This document shows, piece after piece, positions 11,060-23,189 of a DNA stretch of 64,000 bases. The stretch lies in the NCBI GenBank assembly GCA_037893245.1, contig JBAIAA010000531.1, positions 434,001 through 498,000 of the forward strand. Direction: 5' to 3'. The position numbers and the translations under genes were made by a program. Origin of the DNA: Crossaster papposus (lineage: Eukaryota > Echinodermata > Asteroidea > Velatida > Solasteridae). The stretch's first letter is position 1. Every line of letters starts with the position of its first letter. Below the pieces are notes generated by a model. The model was given only the letters and a program-made list of their open reading frames with translations. It was not told where the DNA came from and did no database searches.

Positions 11060-11740
11060 CTAGCAGGATGCCGCGCTTCGCGCGGCACCTGCTAGCTGGG
11101 TGAAATCGTAACTTATAGATACACCTGGGGTGCGTTCCACTCCAGCGAACGTTGCCAACGTTGGCCAACGTTAGCGTTGTTCGCGTGAGTGGAACGCAAT
11201 ATGCGCCAATTATGTTGGCCAACGTTAGCGAAAACGGCGAACGACATTCCGAGCTGTTCGCTGTTGGCCAGTGACGTATTTTAATGATGGCGAAGCGGTT
11301 AGCAGACGGCAGGGTTCTTTTCACGGTTTTTATTTACGTTTTATACTTTTCGTTATAAACGGTGGATTGTTTTGAGCAGTCACAGGGATCTTTTAAAGAA
11401 AAATAATGAGTTGGACAAAAAGCAGCGAACCAAACGATGTCACTTTCACCGGGCGCCGCCATTTTGAAAACGTAGTTTTTAAAATATCGTTCCACTCCCC
11501 CTAACGCCAACTCAAAACGTTGGCGAACGTTCGCGCAAACAGTTCGCGTAAGTGGAACGCACCCCTTGTTGACGTCTTAAAAACATAATGGATTGTATGA
11601 TAAACAAATCGCGAAACTTAGCGAGTAGAGTACCAGCTAGAAAGTATTTCGAGCGCACGAAATTATTTCGAGCTCACGAACAGATATTCTTGGAGCGCAC
11701 GAAGTCATTTCGTGGCCACGACAACATTTCGAGCTCACGA
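11060..11740. repeat. Tandem ~1.45 kb unit, copy 4 (truncated, MITE-bearing)
   Basis: Begins with the hairpin (11060-11095). The unit sequence resumes after the MITE at 11566 and breaks off near 11740 where a Tc1 fragment begins. Confidence 0.88.
11127..11565. mobile_element. 439-bp MITE
   Basis: Ends are inverted: GGGGTGCGTTCCACT at the left and AGTGGAACGCACCCC at the right, with more inverted matches (GCGAACGTT) inside. The uninterrupted sequence ACACCTTGTTGACG is present in copies 2 and 3 at the same place, so this is a precise insertion. It leaves at most one extra T. No coding sequence. The family is not identified. Confidence 0.9.
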
Positions 11741-12170
11741 TATGAGCCTGCATATTCACCGGACATGTCACCCATAGCACCTATGGGGTGTTCTCGATCG
11801 ACGTGTCCACGATCGTGTTCCAGATAACACCCCTCAGCTCCGTGTAGCCCTCGAGGAGTGGAATACCATTTCACAGGCCACAATCGTCCATCTTGATGCT
11901 TTCAACTCGATGCGAAGAAGATGTGTCGCTCTACGGGACGCAAATGGTGGACACACAAGATATTGAGTGGTGATTTGTTTCAACCTGACCCCCATCGTGT
12001 CCACATGCATGTCCATGATTACCAGTGTTCTAACGAACAGTAATCTGTAGCATATTGAACAACAACATGAATTTTGTATGATTTAATATATTTTCCCACC
12101 CCTTAAGGCTCATAAAGGTTTAAAAGTGTCGCATAGGGCGTTTATATTTTTGTTCAGTGTAAATATCGGA
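11741..12170 (+). pseudogene. Tc1/mariner transposase 3' fragment and element end
   Basis: Plus-strand translation gives PAYSPDMSPI, then in a shifted frame HLWGVLDRRVHDRVPDNTP and on to GGHTRY and a stop near 11969. This is the D34E end of a Tc1-like transposase. About two bases are missing where the catalytic E codon should stand (P-I-E-H-L-W), which causes the frame change. The element appears to end near 12165 with TTTTTGTTCAGTGTA. The 5' part is absent. Confidence 0.8.
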
Positions 12171-12990
12171 GGATTTGGATAGCCAAACTAAAGCTTACCA
12201 GAGCGAAATGGTCCAGGCGGGCCTATAGTGATTTTCGGCCCTCTGCAGCGACCATTTTGATAAGCGGTCGTGCTTCGACCTAGAGCGCCTAGAGGGACCC
12301 CATCATCTCTTTATCCTTGCTCGAGTCAGTGTCTGAATAAGAAATACATGTAGGCCTACATGTACTGTGATTCGAATCAGACGAATCAGTAGTTTTCGTC
12401 GGATTCACTAAAAACCAAAGAACTTTCACGATCGGCCATGTTAGATTTAATTACTATAATAATACGTACATGCACGTTGTACAGCATGCGTGGGATGTGC
12501 ATGATGGTGTAGCCTACGTGTGTGCACAAAGCGTACGCGATTCGTACACTGTGGGTACACGAAAACACACAACAATGTGTGCGACCTAATAAGTGAACCT
12601 GGCAAATTACCACACTAAACGTACACTAGAACCAGTTTTGCTTTTTAGTCACATTTAATACACTTAAATCTATTAATTTAAAACAAAAATTGCGTAATGA
12701 AGATGTTAGACTGCATGTCTCCTTTAAATGTATACTTCTGGGTAATGATCCAGATATTCCAGCCGATGTAACCCCTCCCCTTATCAATCAACAAAAATAC
12801 GACTTTAAAAGGATTTCTTTATTTTTTGTAAATCCACATCATAATCTCACAGTTTAATAATCTATAAATTTACTTCTTAGAGAATATTAAAAGTTATCTT
12901 TTCCCTCATATCACACATTCCACCGATGCAGTCGGAACTTTCTATAATATAGGTAACAGAGCAAAATCACACACAAAACAGTTTTAGCTT
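12171..12990. other. No gene seen
   Basis: AT-rich with scattered short ACATGTA and GTACGT palindromes. No domain was recognised on either strand. Possibly the non-coding part of the Gypsy fragment that follows. Confidence 0.4.
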
Positions 12991-12995
12991 CATGA

Positions 12996-13178
12996 ACACT
13001 TACAGTCCGCTACAACATTTCCTTTCCCCGGAATATGACGACAATCAAGATTATAACCTCGAAGAAACAAACTTCGCCTCGTGAGCCTCTGGCTCTTGTT
13101 CTTGAATTTATTGATGTAGATCAACGGATTGTGATCAGTATATACCTCGACGGCAAAAGGGCCGGTTATAGCACCCAC
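12996..13178 (-). pseudogene. Gypsy RNase H fragment
   Basis: VEVYTDHNPLIYINKF, then YNLDCRHIPGKGNVVADC: the RNase H/connection segment of a Ty3-Gypsy pol protein. Only about 60 residues remain. Confidence 0.8.
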
Positions 13179-13810
13179 TGGTCTCTGTCTAAGTGGTCAG
13201 AAGCACTATAACCGGACTTCTTTTACGTCAGCTTGGTAAAGCGGGTCCTCAGGCTAGTGTACTATATTTTCAGCTCATCAACGTTTACATCTATCACCTC
13301 TGCTTGCTGCTGCCACAGGAAGGCCTTTTTTGGTGTCCTTATAGCCCTTCAGCTTCTTTTTGTACAGGACTTTATAGGCCTTAGCAAGTCAACCATGTCT
13401 TCTTCTTGGTCTATTGTGAGATGGATGTGGGTCTTGGCTTTCTTCTTCTTGGCCTTCTGACTCTGTTTTCAATCTTCATAAGACCGATGGCCCTCTGAGG
13501 GTGTGGCAGAAGCTTGACGGGGTACAGGGGATGCAACTCTCTCCCTCTCTCTGTCCCTATCTGGAATTACACACTCGGGGGCAGGCTCAGGAGGCTCAGC
13601 AACTTTAGAGGGTTCTGCAGGAGTTTCATCGGGGCTCCGGGATCTTTGGGTAGTAGTACTGCCTGCTTTACCACAGCCCGTCTTTCTGTATCCACTTTTG
13701 TTTTGGAGGCATGATGCTCGTAAATGTTGAAGTCGGAAATCAAGTGTTGATCTGCACAGGTTGAAGCGGCAAACGTGAATGAGGACTGCGTTAGGATGTA
13801 TTAGGAACAA
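13170..13810 (-). pseudogene. MADF-domain protein, decayed
   Basis: Reading minus from 13810: a possible C2HC segment, a low-complexity PEPAPE/DRDRERER linker, then TIDQEEDMVDLL, VLYKKKLKGYKDTKK, AFLWQQQAEVIDVNVDELKI and YTSLRTRFTKLT, which together make a MADF (Myb/SANT-like DNA-binding) domain. At least two frameshifts (near 13370 and 13320) and a TAG in place of the expected Trp codon before YTSLRTR show it is dead. It continues as KKSGYSASDHLDRDQWVL and stops where the Gypsy RNase H fragment takes over near 13170. Confidence 0.7.
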
Positions 13811-14094
13811 GGTAGAACAAGTTCAAAACGGGTTTAAACTGACTACGGACGGGCTTGGACCGCTTGGAAACGTTGTCCGCGCGAGGTGAACGGGCAATTT
13901 TACCCGATCTGAACTGGATACCAACAAAATGCGAACGAGATAGACATATTGAGGATGTTTCTGAACGAAGTAGCCACGTATTTATGACATTATTTGGCCA
14001 AAGTTACACGTTCTACCCCCAGCAAAGCCCGTTTTACGAATTTTTAAGGACGGGTCAGGATATTTTGAAAACTAGTTTGGTGTGACGGAAACAT

Positions 14095-14275
14095 AAGCCA
14101 CACCACTCCTTTAAATCTGTCAAGTGCATGGGGCATGTGGTGTCCAGGAATGGAGTGGGTACCGATCCAGACAAGACCAATGCAGTCCGATCCTTGCCAA
14201 CTCCATCTAATGCCAGGGAGCTGGCCTTCCTTAGGTGTACTGGGTATATATTACCGGAGGTTTGTGAAAGATCAG
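14095..14275 (+). pseudogene. Gypsy reverse transcriptase C-terminal fragment
   Basis: GHVVSRNGVGTDPDKTNAVR and LPTPSNARELA, then (one frame over) YYRRFVKD: the end of the Gypsy RT thumb region. It ends abruptly near 14275 against the repeat-bearing minus-strand exon. Confidence 0.8.
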
Positions 14276-14277
14276 CC

Positions 14278-14969
14278 TCATCAGAGTCAGTGTCAAAACA
14301 ATCGCTATCGTTGCCAACATCAAAGCTATCATTCAAATCTGTTGCATTCAAATGCATAGATAAATCAACAGGATTATCAGATTGTGGTGGTCCTGATTCA
14401 AATTGGGAAATACAATATTTATGGTCAGCAAGCACTCTCTCCTTTGAAACAACCCTTGCAGTCTTTGGTGTTCGGTTGCTTCCTCTATGGCTATCGTTGC
14501 CAACATCAAAGCTATCATTCAAATCTGTTGCATTCAAATGCATAGATAAATCAACAGGATTATCAGATTGTGGTGGTCCTGATTCAAATTGGGAAATACA
14601 ATATTTATGGTCAGCAAGCACTCTCTCCTTTGAAACAACCCTTGCAGTCTTTGGTGTTCGGTTGCTTCCTCTATCGCTATCGTTGCCAACATCAAAGCTA
14701 TCATTCAAATCTGTTGCATTCAAATGCATAGATAAATCAACAGGATTATTAGATTGTGGTGGTCCTGATTTAAATTGGGAAATACAATATTTATGGTCAG
14801 CAAGCACTCTCTCCTTTGAAACAACCCTTGCAGTCTTTGGTATTCGGTTGCTCCCTCTATCGGCAACGGGTTCTGACAAAAATTCTGTCTGGATTTCTAT
14901 GCTGCAGACTGCAGTGAAACTGACGTCAGTCTGGACAGACACTTTCTGTGAATGCTTCAGTTTTGTATC
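14278..14969 (-). CDS. Exon with three 62-residue repeats (THAP-associated type?), 3' truncated
   Basis: Starts after a strong acceptor (TTTCTGTATTTTTCTGCAG) and is open in one frame. N-terminal DTKLKHSQKVSVQTDVSF and IEIQTEF are SxQTD-type motifs often found near THAP domains. Three near-identical 62-residue repeats follow (14305-14862), then an acidic DTDSDEAD. The reading then crosses into antisense Gypsy sequence near 14278, so the natural 3' end is lost. No catalytic domain is visible; function unknown. Confidence 0.55.
14305..14862 (-). repeat. Three direct 186-bp coding repeats
   Basis: Units begin at 14305, 14491 and 14677, exactly 186 bp apart, differing at only a few positions. The length is a multiple of three, so the frame is kept. 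Confidence 0.95.
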
Positions 14970-15522
14970 CTGCAGAAAAATACAGAAACGATACAAAACA
15001 TCTGAATCTATAGCCTGTCAATTTTGAAAACCAAGTTAACCAGTACGCGCGGGGATTATTCTAACATCACTGAGCCGAGGGGCGGGATTATTTTTCATGA
15101 AACTCGATCCGAAGCGGGTTCAGGCCGATAGTGCCAGGAAGCACACCCACGCATTTCCGGCCTTGCTCGCTGCTGATAGACATTTCAGAACTTGAACTTT
15201 GCGTGTTTATGCGTCATCTGTTTTGAATTTGGAAAAGTTTGCGTTTATATAAGTCATCCGGCGCGAATTAACTGGTTAAACCACACCTACATGTATACCC
15301 CCCAACAATATTGGTTAGGGATTGTTGTGAATAGTAAATCCTTTCCTAGGATACATGTAGAATCAATTACCTACTTCCATTTTGAAGAACGACAGTACAT
15401 GTACATGTACATTCATGTATCTCAATGACCATGTGCAATGATTAGAGCTAATGCCAGAAGCAACATCTCAGCACAAATGGAATAAGATGACAATACTTTC
15501 CTATGTTGCCACATTTATGTAC

Positions 15523-15606
15523 CTTTTTGTACTGTACTCTTCTTCTCTTCCGTCTGGATGGACGAGGCTTTTGTGCATGGGGAAGTGTACCATCCAAGTC
15601 CGACAA
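15523..15606 (-). CDS. Candidate basic exon (28 codons)
   Basis: Flanked by an AATACAG acceptor and a GTACAT donor; both ends are phase 0, matching the exon at 14278-14969. It encodes a basic, nuclear-localisation-like tract PRPSRRKRRRVQYKK. Likely the preceding exon of the same minus-strand gene. Confidence 0.45.
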
Positions 15607-17361
15607 CTGTATTAAAAAGGGAAGGACAAAAAATTAAAACCAGAGCTGCACTGGAAAGTGACATTTGATTATATTTTTACACTGTTTTTTATGATCAACT
15701 CATTTAACAAGCACAGTTTGTATGTTTTTATAAGATTTGTTTTGTTTGTTTTATTTTAAAAAACAACGCACATCCATCTCACTACGCGAGGTAAAGTTTT
15801 CTGGCTTGTTGCAATAAAAAAAGCATACAACTTTGTGGTTGCACATGCAGTTGGACATACTCAACGATTTTGTAAAGCCACTTTTTATTTTATTTTATTT
15901 ATTTTTCTGACGAAATTAAATAGTAGGCTGTATGGTGTGACTGAAAAGAAGCCTAGAAAATGAGTTTTGTTTCGACCCCCATGGGTCTACTCTTTGAAGG
16001 CATATATAGTTCCAATAGCTATTTAAAATACTGTGCTAAAAGTTCTCCAAAATATATCCAGTCGAACTTGAGTTATCACTTAAAAAATGTAATGGGGCGA
16101 AAATAGCATGGGGCGAGTTGGTTTTTCTCACCTAGTTTTCAATAAAATGTTATCCCAAAGCCACTTCGCCCCATACTTTTTTCACAACTTAATGTACATC
16201 GACTCAAACGATTCACCACTCAAACCAACTTGGCCCATATGTGACCCACTCCACAATAATGAGTATTATGCCACAAAACAGTGAAATTGAGTTATATACA
16301 CGGTTGGAAATCCCACAGTGTAAGCTTTCATTTGGTATACAATAGGGCTCCATAGCCCCTCCCGTTCTGGATATATGACATGTTTACATACTGATTACTT
16401 CCCTGGAGTTCAAATTACACAACTGAGAAAACAGGCTTTGAAAAGGCCGGCGCTATTGTAGTACAACAGAACGATGCACATACAATTGTATTTCTGTTCT
16501 ACTTTATTCCTCAAATCAACATTTCTGTGAATGAAACCTGGAACTGTAGGTATTAAAGATGTCATTCATGACAAAAAATGTAAATCTCATTTTGATGAAA
16601 TGTTTACCCTCTAAACTTTGAGTAGGCCATTACATGATAATGCACAGCGCGACTTAATACCCTTTATTGCAGAGCCGGTCACATATGTACATCACGGGAC
16701 AACATTTTTTGTACCAAATATAGTTTTTTACCCCTGTCTACATGTAATTGTAAATCACTCCCTTTGGCTTGTTGGGTGCCCAGATTGATCTATTTAATTG
16801 CATTTTTTGATATTTTTTTTATTATTAATATTATTTTTGGTGTTAGGGGGGGGGGGGGGGGGTAGCTGTTTTGTTAAAAGGGGTCAATTTAATAGGTTTC
16901 ATGTAAGGTGAGCTTGTAATGAAATACATAATAATGAAACAAATCAAAAATAAGATCCACACAAAATCTATTGTTTGTCATTATATTCTTGTCAGCACTA
17001 CACATTCTTCTGTGCTCACTTATGAAACATAACATTACAAAGTGACATTAAAATAAACAGAATCACATGACAATTAGGAAGATTAACAAATAAATGTTCA
17101 CAATTTGTGGCCCTGTACCCATGTGTTGGTTGTTGTGGTCCACGAGTGATAGTGGTTTTTGCTGGGACTCGTGTGGGCCGCGCTGTGACGACTGGACGTA
17201 TCAAAATCTGTCCGTGTTCCAAACGAATTTTTCGATAGTTATTTCATAGATACTATCACATCAGGCCTTGACGAATCAGGTACTACCGAACATCAATATA
17301 CGAAAAAGAAGGTAAGCAATACCGCTGGATCAGGTTATCGGCATAATTTACCGACTCAATT
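15607..17361. other. Non-coding stretch with a dispersed motif
   Basis: No convincing gene. 16085-16145 contains GGGGCGAAAATAGCATGGGG, which has a close copy at 50845-50905. A ~19-base poly-G lies at 16845-16862. The tail from about 17220 may be the 5' part of the LINE. Confidence 0.5.
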
Positions 17362-17383
17362 TTGCAGCTACTGCCATTCAAAA

Positions 17384-18912
17384 TGGCGGAGGAAAAGTCT
17401 GATGAAATGGATGATGACGGATTCCCGCCATCCCAACCCCATACTTTGACATCTCAAAATCTATTGAATGACAATGATCAACCTAAATCTACTCTTGACC
17501 GCTTATTTAGCCAAGCCCAAGATAATTCCCAAACCCCCAAAACAAGCAGAAAACGAAGCAAGCCCAGTATATCCTACAGTAAAGTGTACAGTGATTCCAA
17601 AGATGCCAATGTTGACCGTCAAAATAAACGACGTCACCTCCCTCAAAGCCAAAGCCAACCTACTCTCGTTATCATAACAGCACCTGACGTGAATTTAGCT
17701 AAAATCAGCCTGGTCAATATTGCAAAAGCTCCATAAGGTGGGCGGTAACCTGGTCAAGAATGTAACTAGAAACAATCAAGGCAGTATAATTGCTCATTGC
17801 TATAGGCCAGCACAAGCTGCAAAGCTGAAATGCATTACACAACTTGATAAATGGACCGTCACAACTGCCTACCCAAAATCCGAAACACAAAGCAAAGGCG
17901 TTATAACTGGTCTTCCTGTTGATCTATCGGATGATGATATACTCTCGGCATGTAAGAAATTTTGGGTCACTGAAGCGCACAGACTGATGCGCAGATTTGA
18001 AGGGACACTTGACAAAAGCTTGTTCGTCTGCCACACCTTCAATACACCCTCTTTACCAACTAAACTCCAATTAGGATACGAGTACTTCGATATCAAACCT
18101 TATGCCCCCCCCCCCCCCCCCCCCCTGTCACACGCTGCTTTAAATTGTCAACGTTTGGGGCACATCGCTAAGAACTGTCGGAGCCTTACACGTTGCGTCC
18201 GATGTGGTGGTTCACACTCAAATGATCAGTGTCTTCAGAAAGAAAATATCAAATGTTGTCGATGTGGGGGTAGTCATTCATCAGCATACGGTGGGTGCCC
18301 CACAATTAAAGAAGAAAGATTCAACACATACGGGTATCCTAAAATGTATCTTATGCAGACGCCGCAAAAGCACCTGAAATCACGATCCACCCTAGTACAC
18401 CGACCCAACCGACCCAACTGTCTCAATTCAACCGACCTGTACCAGATTACACCTATCATCCAATCCGCCCTCAACCATCTATTACAACTGTTGATCCACC
18501 TCCAAAAATATCAAATGCACCTCGAACCACCACAATGAACGCCTCTACTCAAACTGATCCTCAAACTGGCACGCAAACAGATAACACCTCAACCTGCCTC
18601 TGCACTGAACCCAATCTTATAGAGATAATCACAGGATCAATGCAGATCTGGGACTCCATGAAACAGAAAGATGAAAGGGCTGCGGCTATCAAATCTCTAT
18701 TAATTAACCACGTTCTGCATAATACTGAGACCAGAAGGAAAAAAGAAAAACCTGCAAAACAAACTGGTAGGACCCCATCTCAATCACCAGCCAGTACAAG
18801 GAGAGGTAAATCTACTCAAAGTAAAAGAAACAAGCCTAAGGATAAACCTAAGAACCCTCCCACCACATCCAGTACTAATCCCAAAGAGAAGCCAAATAAA
18901 ACATCATCATGA
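17384..18912 (+). pseudogene. LINE ORF1 (nucleic-acid-binding, CCHC knuckles)
   Basis: Starts ATGGCGGAGGAAAAGTCT. Frame breaks near 17735 and at the C-run at 18105-18124. Three zinc knuckles: CQRLGHIAKNC, CVRCGGSHSNDQC and CCRCGGSHSSAYGGC. After 18535 a lysine/proline-rich tail contains STQTD repeats. It would coat element RNA. Confidence 0.8.
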
Positions 18913-18929
18913 CTCTTTTCCTCATGGTC

Positions 18930-21800
18930 TTAATACTTCAATGGAACGCTCATAGTACAGTACAATTTAAAAACGCTATTAAATGTTATAACCCTAAACC
19001 AGAATTAATCTGCATTAAGAAACTTGGCTAAAGGATGATAACAAATATACCCTTCTAGGCTATGACATCTACAGAAATGATAGAAACCCCATCGGGCCAA
19101 ACAAATGTGGGGGAGGGTGTGCCTTTCTTGTCCGACGTAATCTCGCCTTTAAATACACAACCAGTTCTATTGATGACCCTATCGAATATCAGATTGGTGA
19201 AATATGACTTTCACAATTTAAAAATAGATATTGCAAATGTGTATAACCCATGTATTACTCTGGATGATAATTTCTTGGACACAGTCCTCAAGCAATTATC
19301 GAAAAACAAATCCTGTCATTTGTGCAGATTTCAATGGTCATAATCCCCTATGGGGAAGCTCCAAAACCGACCATAATGGCCAAATCATTGAAAATACCAT
19401 TACACAGCATAATTTAGTATGCCTTAACACTAGAGAGGGGACCAGGATCAACCCATCTAATGGAACACTAACTAGCCTCGACCTCACACTGGTATTGCAG
19501 CCAAATGCAACTGGATAGTTATGAACGAAACTTGGGGAAGCGATCACTGTCATATCCAGCTTGAACTGAAACATCCAATTCATCAACATCACAATGCCAA
19601 TTCCATTCCCAAGCGGTCGCTCAAGGATGCAGACTGGTTCAAATTTCAAGATGCCCGTGATACCCATATCAGTCAACCTGATGAATCTCTTACATCTGAT
19701 AAAATGTACTGTAAATTCATCTGTGAACTGGAAGAGGCTATGAACAAATCTATACCTAAAACTAAACCTAATCACAACAAAACCCCTACATCTTGGTGGA
19801 ATAATGACTGTAAACAAGCTATTATTAACAAAAAGGCTGCTCTTAAAACTTTACAAAAAACACGCCTTCAATCTGATTTTATTGCCTACAAAAAGACATG
19901 TGCCATCGCCAAGAAAACCATAAATCACGCTAAGCGAGAGGAGACTGGCACAAATTCTGTGACAGTTTGAACCCAAAAACCAACACACGCCTTATCTGGA
20001 ATAAAATTAAACGCATCGAGAATACTCCCCATACTTCAACACAATACTGATGCTGTGTCAAATAAAGAAAAGGCAGATACATTCGCTCAAAATTATGCGA
20101 AAATTAGCAGCACTAACAACTACTGCCCTTCCTTTACTACCAAAAAAATTAACACTGAAAATTTCTTCTCTATAATTGATAACAATGACAGCATCCTCAA
20201 TGAACCTTTCACGGCTCCTGGCAACGATGGCATCCGTAATGACGTCATAAAATACATGTACCTTCCTGAGTCTGCCTGTATTAAACTACTAGTCATTTTA
20301 AATAAGATCTGGTTCACTTCACGATGCCCTCAACAATAAAAAACAGCCATTCTTATTCCGCTGCCTAAACCTGGAAAAGATCCAACTAAACCCATCTTCT
20401 ATCTACCTATTGCAATCACTGCCACCTTTTGTAAACTAATGGAGCGGATGGTAAATTCTCGCTTGCTCTGGTATATCAAAAAACATAATCTCTTCACACC
20501 ATCAGAGCGGTTTCAGAAAAGGCCGTAGTGTTAAAGACCACTTCATCAATCTTGAATCCTGTATCAATAAAGCTCGAGCTAATAAAGAGAGCACTCTGGC
20601 CCTTTTTCTAGATATTGAAAAGGCGTATGACATGCTTTGGCGTAAGGGTGTTATTATTAAAATGCAGTCCATGGGCATTCAAGGAAGAATTCTCCGCTGG
20701 ATAGATGATTTCCTTACAGACAGAAAAATCCAAGTGAAAATTAATAATGTCCTCTCAGAAGAAAGAATCCTTGAAAATGGAGTCCCCCAGGGCAGTGTCA
20801 TTAGCCCTTTGCTTTTCAATATCGCAGTTAATGATCTTCCGCATAAATGAATGGGTGTCCACATTGCCCAGTATGCAGACGACATCGCCATTTGGAAATC
20901 AAACAGGAATATTGCTTTTCTACAAAAGAAGTCACAACAGAATTTGGATAATATTAATTCCTGGTGTAATGAGTGGGGTTTCAAGCTCTCTGGGCCCAAA
21001 ACAACGGCTGTTATTTTTACCAACAAAAAGCCTGTCAACATTACTCTCTCCCTTCAAAATCTTTCCATCAGTATCAACTCATCTGCCAAATTCCTTGGGG
21101 TAATATTTATTAGTAGACTTACATAGAAAGAACATTTTGACTATATCATTACCAGATGTCAGAAGAAACTTAAACTTTTTGCAATTCTAATTGCACTAGA
21201 ATATTTGAAGAAGTTAAACCGATGTACTCTTGCATCTTCAGTGATTGCCTTTAGTGCCATACAAGCTATCTCCCATCCCTTCCCCCAAAATAAAAGTGTG
21301 TGTGATATTAGATTTGTATTACTTAATATTCAACACCAAGGTACTGTAACATGGTTAACTTTGAGTGGATCCCCAGTCATTGTGGAATAGCTGGCAATGA
21401 AAGGGCAGATAAACTTGCCAAATCTGCAAATACAAAAACGGATATTGACTACAACATTCCTTTGACAGACACCGAAATTAAACTTTCTCTTAAACAACAT
21501 TTGAAAGACGCTTAGGCTGCATCCACTCGTCCTTCTAATCCCCCAAAATATACTAATATTACTCCCTCTTTGACTTTTACATCCTGGGGACTTAAACGCA
21601 ACCAAGAGGAAACTCTACATAGGATGCGTCTAGGAGTATGTAGACGCCTTAGTTTTCTTTTTAAAGTAGGCAAACACCCTGATGGATTGTGTGACATGTA
21701 CAATTCCTGATGACGTGGCACATTTTCTAATTGCGTGCCCAAAATACAATAGTTAGAGGAAACTACTCCAAGAAAATACTAATATAGCCCCCGAACAAAT
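18930..21800 (+). pseudogene. LINE ORF2 (endonuclease-RT-RNase H), decayed
   Basis: Endonuclease traces: LLGYDIYRNDR, VICADFNGHNPLWGS, SLDLTL, GSDHC. RT: ILIPLPKPGKDP, LFLDIEKAYDMLW, NGVPQGSVISPLLFNI, QYADDIAIW. RNase H: FEWIPSHCGIAGNERADKLA (21357-21420). A last finger, CTIPDDVAHFLIACPKYN, lies near 21690-21750. At least six stops or frameshifts. Confidence 0.85.
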
Positions 21801-21850
21801 GTCGCTTACTAATCTCCTGGGTAAAAAACATCATTGTCATTCCATTCTGA

Positions 21851-22489
21851 AATATGTTTGATTGTAAAGTTAATATTTAGTTTGAATTGCTCATAATAAT
21901 GCCTCCTGTTCCTGTTTTGTATTGCGCACGTAAGATAGAGGGAGCATAGATGAGCATAGATACACTGTATTGCTTTTCTCGTCACCCGGGAAGGTATGTG
22001 GTCCTGTGAAAATACCGGCGGGGCCTGGGCCCTTAAATTGCAGGGGAAATGGCCGGCCTGGCGGGAGCAATAATGTGTGCGGTGCCGCCATGTGTGTGGA
22101 GGATTCTCTATGCTCACTCCCTCCATAAAACCTTCCTGTATATATCGGTAGTACTTGATCCGCTTGAAATTTTGATACTAACAGTAACACATTATAGTAC
22201 ATGTATCACATTTCTCCATCCTTTTTGTTAACCCCTACTTTTGCATGATTTAACGACCTCTTCAGTACGGCGTGACCAGCTATTTAGATTAACGCATGTA
22301 TGATCAACGCCTAGTGACGATTTTGATGTAGACCTGGCACACAGGGCACAACGAATGCCAAAGGTGCCATCCAAACAACAACAACAACGAGTGCTAGTGC
22401 CTGACCCACCCTACAGTTTTATTTTACACTGGATCTGTAAACTTACTGGGCATACTTAATTGTCTCTAATCAATTGTTGCAATAACATT
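21851..22489. other. No gene seen
   Basis: Mixed composition; includes an (ACA)n run at 22375-22388. Nothing recognised on either strand. Confidence 0.4.
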
Positions 22490-23085
22490 TTAAATGACAA
22501 AAAGACTGAATTGTATGCAAAATTTGAATAAATTTGTGAATGCCTAGTTGATATTTTCTCAAAAAGGGATATATTCACACTCTATAATGGATGTTTCAGT
22601 GTGTAGTTCCAATAAGTTTAAACTGGGCTACACTTTTCAATTAGAAAGAGCGTTGAAAATAAATTCAGTTAACTAAATGAAAATAATTAAAAGTGTCAAA
22701 AAGAAATGGTCCTGACGTGTCTTAAATATCGTCAACAAGTTCAATCATAACCACTTCAAGCATAATTATCTCAACTTTTCCAATAAAATTGAATAAGAAT
22801 TAGAACAAATAAAAAAATCACTGAAGTTAGAATATTAATGTTACAATTTTAACAACCCATGTGATATTTGGCAGATGATGTACATGGCTGGTAGGACGTG
22901 CTTCGAACTTTGGGGCTTATAGATGGTAGGCTGGCACTGGATCTGAGTAAGCTTCTTTGCAGATCTGCCATCATCACTGCTTGTTCCTTGATTAGCAACT
23001 GCATATAGGTTGAATCTGGAGAGAAACAAGAGGGGAAAATATACAATCAATGATTGATTTTTGAAGGACTTGTTATGAGAAACAA
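22490..23085. repeat. Dispersed ~600-bp repeat, copy 1
   Basis: Aligns collinearly with 51300-51880 (for example GGATGTTTCAGTGTGTAG versus GGATGTTTCGGTATGTAG, and TAGCAACTGCATATA in both). It includes a splice acceptor and terminal-exon-like frame on the minus strand. It is probably a fragment of the same element family as the one at 50684-53672. Confidence 0.75.
22849..23015 (-). pseudogene. Terminal-exon-like frame inside the dispersed repeat
   Basis: Begins after CTTGTTTCTCTCCAG and ends at a TAA. One frame reads STYMQLLIKEQAVMMADLQR, a short helical segment as at the ends of MADF/Myb-type proteins. The other copy (51637-51812) keeps the acceptor but not this frame, so coding status is uncertain. 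Confidence 0.4.
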
Positions 23086-23189
23086 AAATGTAAATAAAGG
23101 TCAATATAGCCCCACTTGGGTCATCATTCGCGCAGTTTGGCAATGGTGATGAAGCTTGCCTGAAGCATACATAAGCAGGGGTTATTTTC

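Larger units (their letters stand above)
17384..21850 (+). mobile_element. I-clade-like LINE (gag-like ORF1, EN, RT, RNase H), decayed
   Basis: In order: ORF1 with zinc knuckles, an apurinic endonuclease-like domain, reverse transcriptase, an RNase H-like segment and a terminal cysteine finger. RNase H after RT points to the I/Nimb group rather than Jockey. Stop codons and frameshifts occur throughout. Both ends are approximate. Confidence 0.85.

Noticed and set aside
22849..23015. Exon of the candidate THAP gene
   Set aside because: Its phase does not fit the neighbouring candidates, and the same sequence lies inside TIR element B, so it is better explained as a transposon fragment.
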